Assembly: GCA_947247005.1 (NCBI GenBank)
Contig: OX365959.1
Location: forward strand, 40,951,097-41,015,096
Length of the DNA: 64,000 bases
Origin: Spisula solida
Lineage: Eukaryota > Mollusca > Bivalvia > Venerida > Mactridae
Reading direction: 5' to 3'
Positions within the stretch are counted from its first letter, which is position 1; every line of letters begins with the position of its first letter. Positions 48,885 through 58,961 of the stretch are shown here, one piece after another. Made by a program: the position numbers and the translations under genes. The notes under the pieces are model-generated. The model searched no databases, was not told where the DNA came from, and worked only from the letters and a program-made list of their open reading frames with translations.

Positions 48885-49264
48885 ATTAGGTTCCAATGAT
48901 TAACTAACTAAGTTTATTTAAAGTTCCATCAGTATATTTATTTATAATTCAGACAATAGTTTAACATAAAATTAGACGTTTCATTATAGCACTCCAGTAC
49001 TCCTCCGAGTGCGCCCTTTTCTCCCGAGCACTGTCGTGTCGATCGTTCAGCTAGCCCAGTTTATATCAGGTCCGCACTAATCACTAGGGTCACGTATGTT
49101 GGTCGGAGAGTAATTAACATGTCCATGTTTTACATGATATGTCCATTTGTTCACAAGCTCGTCTATCCAGTCACGATTCTGAAATATAGACGAGAAACAT
49201 AAACGACATGCATCTTAGTTAATTGTGGTACACTAATTAGCCTTCTAGTAGTTAGGAACCTAAT
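48885..49264 (-). mobile_element. Possible 380-bp element with 10-bp inverted ends
   Basis: ATTAGGTTCC at the left end is the inverted complement of GGAACCTAAT at the right end. The stretch is absent from the paralogous region near 37660. On the minus strand it holds TATAAAC and, about 130 bases on, AATAAA, a layout reminiscent of a solo LTR, but no TG...CA ends with matching target duplication were found. Type uncertain. Confidence 0.35.
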
Positions 49265-49273
49265 GTGAGGTAA

Positions 49274-49720
49274 ACGAAATTGATATTTCAATTTTCGAGC
49301 AGATATCCTGTAAACAGTAAATGTTCTTATAATATGTATGCACTAATAAGATATATGCACATTGTGCGTGGTGTAAACTGCCAATCTGACAATACTACAC
49401 GAGTCTGTCCAAACAGTCACTGAACGCGTAGAAGTGCATGCACAAGTTGAAGAGGATGTACAATGAGAGCAAATAATTTGTCCGAATTCCAATTGAGTCA
49501 CGACAATTGCAGATAAACTGCGACTTTTATTATTACCCAAAGGCTTAATACTTATGCAGACTTTCTTTGCTGAACTGGTAAGACCACAACGGTATTCGTC
49601 CTGTGTTTTTAGCATGATAACGTTAATGAAGATTGGCATACTTTTGAGGGCGTGTGGCATGGAACTCGGTTAATGAAGGATAATAATAAAGTAAACGATT
49701 GTGCAATGAAATGATTGTAT
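49274..49720. repeat. Second copy of the 46388 block, then duplicon F2
   Basis: 49274-49375 repeats 46388-46484 almost exactly. 49400-49720 is the partner of 37690-38060. The minus-strand frame 49343-49660 crosses the junction and is not conserved in the other copy. Confidence 0.7.
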
Positions 49721-50173
49721 TGTCCATAACATTTGTGATTCAGTATAATCGTAAATTGGCAACTCGAGACATAACCTTGACGTATATAAATAGTGGTTGT
49801 ACGACGGAGCAGATGTTCTGTCATATTTTGTCTAGTGATAACACGAAACTGGTTTATTCTCTTATTTTGAGTAATAGTGTTGGATACCAAATGAAATAAG
49901 CAATATCAAACGTTATACAATATGAATATTAATTATTAATTTGCATGTTCTAATCAAATTCCGATGATTTATTTGCTGGCCTGAGCCTTACGATATGCAC
50001 AAATTATTGACAGTCAATCACAAATGATCTAACAAACAAGCAATATCTGCGACGAATAGAATTAAATTGATCAAATTTAAAACAAAACGCACGTGGAAAT
50101 GCAGCGGTGATATGTCTAAACGAAGTTAGATTGTCTTTATTCGAATGCGGTGTATCGCTATAAGAGGAAATAC

Positions 50174-50301
50174 TAGGTTAGTGCCGTGGATGAAAGTCTA
50201 TCTGGCAAGGCGGAGGAAATTATCGGGTGAGCCGTAGACGAATCCGATAATTTCCGTAGCCGAGCCGGATAAACTTTTACTTCATTCACGGCACTTACCT
50301 A
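50174..50301. repeat. Imperfect palindrome, arms of about 55 bp
   Basis: The left arm 50174-50226 and right arm 50244-50301 are inverted copies sharing TAGGT(T/A)AGTGCCGTG(G/A)AT at the outer end and GGAAATTATCGG at the inner end. It is GC-richer than its surroundings and probably a foldback or MITE-like insertion. TGACGTCA follows at 50406-50413. Confidence 0.7.
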
Positions 50302-50569
50302 TTATTCTATTTATCCAGTCGCTTTATCTGCTCATTAAGGGGATCTCACTCGGGACTTTATTGTCACTATTTCATTAACTAGCGCGCAACGCCACGTTCG
50401 TTCCGTGACGTCATGATAAACAACGACGTCGGACATCTTAAAATGTGATATACATGTAGTATGCAAGTTGAAATATGTGTAACAGCGATATACAAATACA
50501 TTCATCTAAACCTGCTAGATATCAAACAATTAAAGCTATATGCTGAAATCCTACTAACCGAGTTTTAAT

Positions 50570-51330
50570 AAAATGAACGTGATGCAACTACGGATTGTAT
50601 TCACATTTCAAAATAACAAATCCTGGGATGATGACATTGCATTATATGTACAAGCACGAGGGGTGATCAATATATTCGTGGACTTTTCATCTAGCAATTT
50701 TGTTCGGTCAGCAAGGCTCAAAAGCAAATTAGCATTTTTCAGTGTATCAAAACTCCGACCGAATGCACCTATAACATAATTTTATTCGTGTAATGGGTGC
50801 GTGACGCAGGCCGTCTCTTGGCGTCATTCCAAGCGTCACCGTTTGAGACGCACCGAGCTCCTTTCTGGACTCATATCCGACCCACTGTATACGATGTATT
50901 TACTTTTAATACAGAAATAAGTCATAAATAGCCAACTCTGGAATGCAAGGCGGAATAGAAACTGTCTCGTTGCGTTACTGGACTTAAAACACTGAAAAAA
51001 GCGCATTGCTTTACACAGTAGCATCACCCCGATGAAGAAGAAATCACGATCTAAGAAGTTTAGGGCGCAATTTCTAAATAACTCCTTTCGAAATGGAATG
51101 AAATATGTATTTTTTGGTAATCTATACTGATCGTAGAGTTAGTCAGTAACATATCGTTCAGAATAATGCCTCTTATTTTACATATTTTTAGGAGGAGTAT
51201 CCCTAACTCTGTCTTAATTATTCCGTTTATTCTTATTTTACCATGGCGTCAATTTGAGTCCCTACTATCACATAAACAACGAAAACATGTGTAGATCACA
51301 GATTCGGAGTGCAAAGCATCCCCATACATG
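50570..51330. repeat. Duplicons F5 and H, second copies
   Basis: 50597-50690 resembles 39690-39780, and 50890-51330 resembles 11100-11490. A 68-codon frame at 50573-50779 overlaps the first block and is not kept in its partner. Confidence 0.55.
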
Positions 51331-51469
51331 TCGATCAAGTCATCTTCGAGCTATCGCAAGGATTTTCCAAGTACGGCGTTAATCTTAATGAAATGCCGTT
51401 GCTCTGAGATTATTTATTGTCCGTCACGCTCGACGGCGCGCGCTGCACCTTGGTCACAATAATGAAATG

Positions 51470-52720
51470 AAAAATAAGTCAAGCACTGTAAGGAATTCTA
51501 CATTCATATTGTACCACAGCAGAAACGGACATTAACTTAGACTACGTGGACATGAATGAAGTGGTTGTATATCGGACGTGTTAAGAAAACGTAGCGACGA
51601 CGTAAATGAATTATAAAGTAAAATATTTGTCCTGTCACACAAGAGGAAATCGACAGAAACCTCGACAGAAACCTCAATACACCTTGAATAGTTCGAAGAA
51701 TATTTCCATGTACTAATAGATAATATTAAGTCGGACAGGGAAGGCAGTAATTAACTGAACCGTCCGAGCACATAAAACATAAAAAACATACAAGGCAGAA
51801 TGCCCAACTGAACCAACCGAGCACAGAAACCAAAACAAAAGCGTACAAGATACAATGCTCAACTGAACAAGTAAATGATCCACCTAAGTCCAAGCTGTCG
51901 AAAAGTTAGTCTGTGGAATGCCTATTTATACATGTTTAAAAACTAATTTTCTAAGAAAATACCAGTTTAAATAAATATAGGGAATTCAGGTGTTATGTAC
52001 TTATTTATCAGTACAGAACATATCACCATTACATGTGCCTTCAAGCTTATAGCAGTAATTGTTCATGATAAATTGTCGACCGCAGTAGAACGTCGTGTTC
52101 ATTTACAGTCTGGTGAAAAATATTTGAATAATTGTATCAACATGCAAGTGTCTAGACACATTATTTTGATTACACTCACATTTGCAACTGGTAGTTCAAG
52201 TTTATATAGGTGTTCAGTCTTATTTGACATGTAAATGAGCCGCCTTTGTGTTTGATAATTGTGAATATTCAACGTCATCCCTGGTGTCTGACATCCAAAG
52301 TAAGCAAACAGCAAGAACATGCTAACAGATCAATGGTGACTCATAATACATGTTGTAATTGATCTTACTCCAGTGTAAAAATAACCTGGTCTTACTTTTA
52401 GTCGGAATTTTACAAGATACTTTTGGATTTATACATGTATAGCCATGCGTAATAATTAAGATAATATACTGACATAATTTTTCAAATCAAATCTCCATTT
52501 ACATCTTGCGTAAGGTGAATGATTATGTCACTATTATGACTGAGAGAAAAACGTGATTCAGTATTAGGCTGTATAACTAATTAGTTACCATTGGGAAAAA
52601 GCTTTATAAAGGTGGGTTACTTCAATTAGATTCACACTCGAATAACACTTTTATGTGCGCATACATGGGCATAATATGCATATTAGTACCATTTTTCCAT
52701 CAGAATAATTGCGTTTCATT
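51470..52720. repeat. Duplicon F4 and start of F3, second copies
   Basis: 51470-51680 and 52010-52450 match 40130-40850, and 52495-52720 matches 38100-38330 and 41550-41790. The empty site for the 645-bp TIR element is near 52460. No gene. Confidence 0.75.
51725..51930 (+). repeat. Mosaic 'GGCAGC' dispersed repeat
   Basis: Begins 'taagtcggacagggaaggca'. The block with 'gagcac(a)...aaaacataaaaaacat' is repeated twice, then 'caagtccaagctgtcgaaaa'. It interrupts duplicon F4, whose other copy lacks it. Confidence 0.85.
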
Positions 52721-53419
52721 AAATAAAGTCGTTATTATTATTATCATAATTGCACATTCATATTTTACAGGGAATACATTTTACCATGCTGATACAGGTG
52801 TGCAGTTTTTCGGGCTAAGGGTGTTAATTACTACAAGCAAGAGCGGTGTAAAATATTTCCATGCAAAATCAGGTGTTCTTCAATATAGTGTAATAAAAGA
52901 ATATTCACATAATCAAGCACTGTACAAACATGTAAGAATCCCATTCTGCGTTGCGTTACAGTATTTATGCACACAAGGTGGATTATTGATTTATTATACC
53001 ATATTAATGCAAACATAAATGTATATATATATATAGTTTAAAGTTTAAGGATAAAATATGAATTTGCAGCAGACAACTTGTAGTTAAAACAAATTCGATT
53101 TGCTTGGTAAGTTGTTTGGCCAGTCCACACGCGCAGTACTCCAACAGCCGGTATTAATGTTATGCATTAAAATTAATCCAATGAATCAACATATCTGACT
53201 GAAAACCAACAATCTTTCTTTTACGACGAGAGTGTGCACTACATATACATTTATAACGTAAGACACTGTTTACTAATGTACTAGTGTTTCAAGAAACAGT
53301 GTCACATACCACTGCTTCGAGAAACCGTCTACAAAGGTATAAATGTACTACCTTTTAGAAGACCCTTAAGAAGTTAAACTAATAATCATCCAGGATAATC
53401 TTTTGTACAACAGTGCGTT
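52721..53419. other. Intergenic with a low-support 121-codon frame
   Basis: The longest plus frame in the window (52653-53018) is hydrophobic, begins inside a duplicon and runs through an (ATT)n stretch. No domain is recognisable. A (TA)n run lies at 53023-53034. Confidence 0.45.
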
Positions 53420-55075
53420 TTTAGCGTTTTCTTCAAAGAAGGTAATGTTTTACTATCTCTGAGTGCTGTTGGCAGTGCATTCCAGAGCGATCTCCGTACG
53501 AGACAGTCCTCATCCTCAGCACAACTAGAAGAATAGTGTCATTTTGTGACCTAAGCTGTCTTTGTGGAGTATATATTTCAAACATACTTCTGATGTAGCG
53601 TGGGGACTTTCCATGTAGTGCTTTGTAAACATGAATCAACACCTTGTACTCTACCCTGTATTGTACAGGTAACAATTTCTTTCGAAAAATGTTTAGTTTT
53701 GATTTCGAATATTTTGTAGTATGTTCAGAATGGTTTTTGGGGAGACGCACAGCAATGAATTGCAATAATCCAGTCTTGATGTTACTAAATAATTGATAAG
53801 GGATTTTGTTGCATCAACAGTAAAATATTGTCTGATTTGACCTATTTGTAGGATCTTCATAATACAAGACCTGGGGACAGAATTTACATGTTTGTCCATA
53901 TAGAAGAATAGAGTCATTTTGTGACCTAAGCTGACTTTGTGAAGTATATATTTCAAACATACTTCTGATGTACCGTGGGGACATGGAGACAGAATTTACA
54001 TGTTTGTCCATGTTCAGGTGTGAATCCAACATGGCACCAAGGTTTTCACAGTATCACCAACTTTCATCGTGGGATTCTCAGCATGACTGGTGTCACGTTT
54101 CAGGAAAAACAGGATTACCTTTGGTTTGTCTGCATTTTGTTTTAACAAATTGTTTTTCATCCAGTGCAATATTTACTTCAGACATGCTTCAATTCGTAGC
54201 AGTGTCTTATCGCGTGAAACGCAATCCTTCGGTTTGAATGCCATTTACAACTAGGAGTCAGCAGCGTAGAAATGATGTTGCAGTTGATGCTTTCTGCAGA
54301 TTGCACCCACTGGTTTTGTATACATAATGTAGTGTTTGGGACCAAGCACCGAACCCTGAGATACGATATAATTCATCAGTACTGGTTTAGTAAGTTCACC
54401 ATCAATACAAACAGTCTAGTAACGGTCACACAAATAGGATTTCATCCACTCCAATGGCTTGCCTGCTGTACCGAAATGATTTTCAAGTCGGCGTAAGCGG
54501 GTGTTGTGATCAATGGTGTCAAATGCTCAAACATGACGAGGATAATAGCTTAATTCTGGTCTAGAGAACAAAGGATGTCGTTTTGCACACGTTGTAAAGC
54601 AGTTTCAGTAGAGTGGAATTTTCTATAATATTATGCTGACTGGCGTTCTTTGTGGAGATTATACAGTATTACGTGGTCATCTAGTTGAGCATTGACTACC
54701 TTCTCAAAATATGTGGAAACGAAATGTAAGTTGGACACCGGTCTGTAATTTTTCATTACATTTTAATCCATGCCCGGCTTCTTTATCAGTAGTCTTATTC
54801 TGGAGCTTTTAAATGCCGTGGGAACATAAACACTTTCAAGTGATGCATTGAATAGTCGCGTTAATATTGGCAGTAGTTCATTTTAACAGTCCTTCAACAA
54901 CCATGTTGGGATTGGATCAAGCTCAAATGATTTACTAGGTGATTTATTAATCAGTTTCCGGAATTCTTTTGAAGTCGGAGAAAACTGTGATAGTTGCTCA
55001 TCATGAAAAATTGGATGACCAGTGTGTCTGTATATTGTCTGGATATTATACGTGTGTAGTAAGTGTCTATGCATA
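53420..55075 (-). pseudogene. LINE (CR1/L2-like) reverse transcriptase fragment, dead
   Basis: A 5'-truncated non-LTR retrotransposon on the minus strand. Reading from about 55075 downward, conserved reverse-transcriptase blocks appear in order but in changing frames: SPSKSFELDPIPTWLLKDC, KNYRPVSNLHFVS, YRKFHSTETALQRVQND, AFDTIDHNT, SQGSVLGP, the catalytic block, a TSRLDYCNSLL block and the C-terminal YKALHGKSPRYIRSMFEIY. The catalytic YADD box reads YAAD, and there are several stops and frameshifts, so it cannot be active. A rearranged piece of the C-terminal region is also inserted inside it (53902-53983). Clade placement in the CR1/L2 group is from memory of these motifs. The several short frames seen in this area, on both strands, are fragments of it. 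Confidence 0.9.
53902..53983 (-). repeat. Duplicated LINE segment flanked by 24-bp direct repeats
   Basis: These 82 bp copy 53527-53608 with about four differences. On either side stands the same 24-bp stretch (53876-53899 and 53988-54011, starting GACAGAATTTACATG), so a piece of the element's own 3' coding region was inserted together with a short target duplication. Confidence 0.85.
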
Positions 55076-55690
55076 TAGCAGCTGTTTAACCATTACAAGA
55101 ACTAATGGGATTTATCTTTTGATTAATTTAATGGGCTTCCAACATTGGAGTAAATTACAAGAGCGATCAATTTTAAGAAAGAGACACGAATTAAATTAAA
55201 CAGGTGATGAAATCTACATGGAGAAAGAAATGATATTTTAAACATACGTGAATAGAAACATAACATAGAACAATATATATAATCATGCTTGATACTACAA
55301 ATGCTGAACCCATCATTCCACTATTGATTTACTTAGTTTGTAAATAATACATTGGTTTAAAAATGTTTTCTCGCTATTTAAGTAACTAGTTTCTGATAAC
55401 GGTTCGCGAATTATTGTTTTATTTCATGTTTAAGACCTTAATGTGTTTTCGAGCATTTCCTCTACACTCATTTCGATAACATCTGCATTAGTTAGTCTCT
55501 TATATAGGCATTATTACTTTGATTTGAAAATGTTTTCCGTACTTGTTTGCTGTATGGTTTTGGAACTAGGACTTTGTGCGGCTGTTTAGTTGCATTGTTT
55601 TTGTCTTTTTCTTGCGCCCAATCGAATTAGTAAAGCGGAAATAGTTCATATCTTCTTATAAGCTCAAATGTACTAAGTGGTACCAGTGTC
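55076..55690. other. Intergenic, nothing recognised
   Basis: AT-rich single-copy-looking DNA between the LINE and the 109-bp satellite. Confidence 0.5.
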
Positions 55691-56430
55691 TTATGGAATA
55701 TATATCAGCATTATAACTATAGATTCCTGGTTTTACAACGTAATAAATTACTCGACCACTGCGTCACTCTATTATACTCTGGAATATACATCAGTATTAT
55801 AATTATAGATTCTTTGATACTAGTATACCTTTATTCTTGTTTTACATCGTAATATATTACTCGACCACTGCGTCACTCTATTATACTCTGGAATATACAT
55901 CAGCATTATAATTATAGATTCTTTGATACTAGTATACCTTTATTCTTGTTTTACATCGTAATGGTTTCATCGACCACTGCGTTACTCTATCATAATCTGG
56001 AATATACATCAGCATTATAAATATAGATTCTTTGATACTAGTATACCTTTATTCTTGTTTTACATCGTAATGGTTTCATCGACCACTGCGTTACTCTATC
56101 ATAATCTGGAATATACATCAGCATTATAATTATAGATTCTTTGATACTAGTATACCTTTATTCTTGTTTTACATCGTAATAGTTTACTTGACCACTGCGT
56201 CACTCTATTATTATCTGGAATATACATCAGCATTATAATTATAGATTCGTTGATACTAGTATACCTTTATTCTTGATTTACATCGTAATAGTTTACTCGA
56301 TCACTGCGTCACTCTATTATACTCTGGAATATACATCAGCATTATAATTATAGATTCTTCGATACTAGTATACCTTTATTCTTGATTTACATCGTAATAG
56401 TTTACTCGATCACTGCGTCACTTTATTATT
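55691..56430 (+). repeat. 109-bp tandem repeat, six units plus a partial
   Basis: CTGGAATATACATCA starts units at 55779, 55888, 55997, 56106, 56215 and 56324, exactly 109 bp apart with no indels. A diverged partial unit lacking about 21 bp precedes them from 55691. Each unit contains the palindromic GATACTAGTAT. Units differ by a handful of substitutions in patterns suggesting block duplication (units 3 and 4 are nearly identical). Confidence 0.96.
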
Positions 56431-58131
56431 ACCAGTTCGTCCTTATCATGAACATCATGAACATCCTGTTGTCATAGGTTGCCATGAGCTTTCTTGTACA
56501 AGTTGGTACTAACCTCTACTGGAATATACATCAACCATAAAATATAATAAAGATTAATTCACCAATGAATTAATCTAATTTATCGCGTGGTTGCCGGGTG
56601 TATATATCGGTAGTTCGTTTGATAAATAAATCGTTAATCTATGCCCTCGGTTGTTGCCTTCCTTAAAGCGTGTTGAACTCAAACTGCGTTACCAGTTAGA
56701 GTACAAGTCAACTTGGCCATTCTATGCCAATTTAGTTTAATCCATTAACATATGCTTATCAGGCAAGTCTATATCTACTGCATGTATAACAATATGTTTT
56801 ACTATAGTGTTTGGGTAATATTCGTTTGCCATTTTCTAAAAGGCAATTATATTATTAACTAGTGATTACCGTCTACAGTTGTTGTTTTGACATTTTATCT
56901 TGGAATAATTATGATTAAAAATTAGCATTTGGAAAGTGATGATATATTTAGCAACTTTTCTAAGTCCTCACTTTTATAATTGTTTTACGATCTGATTATG
57001 ACGCTTATCTTAAATATTCATTGTACAAAGTGCTGTAGACGATTGGTTTCTTTTAGCATTTTTTACTCGTTATTCTTAACCGATAAAACCAAAACATAAT
57101 GTATACGAGGGACGTTCAGTTGTGCAGGGTGCAGTTTTAAATATCATACAAATATTATTACATAAAATTGAATCGGAATTCAATTGAGAAACCTCGATTT
57201 CTGTTTTATCGAGTAACACTATCACGTCCATTCATAATTGTCAATTTTGAAATCATGGCAACACGCACCCGACGCAGTTCATCAATAGCCATTGATGTCG
57301 ACTACTTAATGAGGCGAATGTTTAGTACTATCCTATCGTTAGTGTTCAACTATCCCCAAACATTACATGTAACATGTTCAACGAAATGACGACATTTTAC
57401 CATTAGGTTGACTCTAATAAACCGAAGTTGAACTCAAAGAGTGACAACTTCGTGACGCAAACGTGACGTCACCAGAACGCAAGGAAAAATGACAAACACC
57501 AGGTTCTGTCAACAGCAAGATGATATGTCCTCTGTATCGTTTAAAATTATCCTTACTACTTTAGGAAAGAGTTCTGAAAGTCGTAATTTACTTTTAGAAT
57601 GCAAACAAAGGCTTTTGAGATGGCTGGTCATATTTTAAATACTCGTTACGTTTGTGACATCAGTTTCCGAGACACTGTCAAAATACCAATGTTCCACGGA
57701 ATATCGCTTAGATGTTCAATGCAAGATCCGGGAAAATACATGCAATTTTGAACAACGCTTTACTTGTGTGACATAGTGTGGTACAGGAATGTATTCATCA
57801 CTTAAACAGCGTTTTTCATAGCCCTAACGTCGTGTAAAATAGTGCTACGTCATTTTCTGCGCCGATCAGAGTTAGAGATCCTTCTTAGTAACCTATAACT
57901 CTCGGATCGCGTATTTATTTTAGTTCATGTAAAAAAAGGATTCCGATTTCTGATGGTGTATACATACGTAGCTTTATTTATATTGGGTAACCATGCGGGT
58001 TTTGTGACAATAGTCCTGTTTATTTTTCAACGTCCTACGTATATCGGAGGGATGGTAAAGAATTACGTTACGTTATAATGTCATTAACTTTTCTACCGTA
58101 TATGTGATAATACGTTTTAAAAAAAAGATCA
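56431..58131. other. Intergenic with a lone mariner-like end
   Basis: TACGAGGGACGTTCAGTTGT at 57104 resembles mariner-type termini, but no inverted partner was found. The 73-codon frame at 57168-57389 follows it and shows no transposase motif. The remainder is AT-rich with no recognised feature. Confidence 0.45.
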
Positions 58132-58385
58132 TATTAAGTCGGACAGGGTACTCAACTTAACCAGCTGAACACAGAAAAGCTGTTAAGAAGCGAAATGATC
58201 TAGTTTCTGCAAACAAACAAATTAAATGCCCAAGTTGAATGACCTAGTTTCAACAGTAAAACGACTGAAATACCTAGTTTTAGCTGTTTGAAGTCGTAAT
58301 GAGTTAAATAATGACAGTATTAAAAAGCGGAATGTCATGCTTTAAGCTGGTTGACCTAGTTTCAGCAATGGCAAACATGTTACAA
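58132..58385 (+). repeat. Mosaic 'GGCAGC' dispersed repeat, internally deleted
   Basis: Starts 'attaagtcggacagggtact', skips the central blocks and continues into several units like 'gaatgacctagtttcaacag' and 'ttgacctagtttcagcaatg'. A possible decayed SINE head follows at about 58400. Confidence 0.78.
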
Positions 58386-58961
58386 ATTACCAAGCCTCGA
58401 TGGCTCTAACGGTAGCTTGGTAACTACTGCGTTACCGACGCACACAACTTTTTATGATTACCTTTCCATTGTACAGAAGCCAACACGCGTCGTTAAGTAT
58501 TTGAAACATTTCTCGAAACAGTGTGCACACGCTTATGCGAATTTTACTCTAACGACATACATATTTAGCTACGTGTAGTTATGTATTAAACAACATATTA
58601 TGTTAGCATTATGAAACCAATCTTCATAACTCTTGATCAGCCCTCAGGAGCCATATAGGTCAGCAGTCTACTATAAAGTTATGTTAATTGTCGTCAACGT
58701 TACAAGTCACGTGCTATTGTTGATGGACATTCAACCGTACAAACAGTTCGTATATGCACATGTACCGTAATGCACAGTGCTATAGTTAAGACGACAGTAT
58801 TATACTAATATCCTGAATTCGATTTTATTAGTTGACATTGGCATAATTTATCTCATTAACTTCTTGCACTTAAGTTTTTTTTCTTTTCTACTCACATTAG
58901 GGTATATTAATTACGTTTTACTAACGGAATATTTTAATGCGTTAACAATCCAGATTTCGTC
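58386..58961 (+). other. 5' flank of the lectin gene
   Basis: No clear core promoter: AT-rich words such as GGGTATATTAATT (about 58900) are candidates only. The start of transcription cannot be fixed. Confidence 0.35.

Noticed and set aside
52653..53018. 121-codon plus-strand frame
   Set aside because: It begins in a duplicon, passes through a simple ATT repeat giving a run of isoleucines, and shows no domain.
55691..56430. CRISPR-like array
   Set aside because: The whole 109-bp unit is repeated with no unique spacers, and the DNA is eukaryotic; it is a satellite-type tandem repeat.
57168..57389. Transposase fragment next to a mariner-like terminus
   Set aside because: No mariner motif can be seen in the 73 codons and no second terminus was found.
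58395..58445. tRNA-derived SINE head beside the mosaic repeat
   Set aside because: Only a weak A-box-like stretch is present and no B box could be found.
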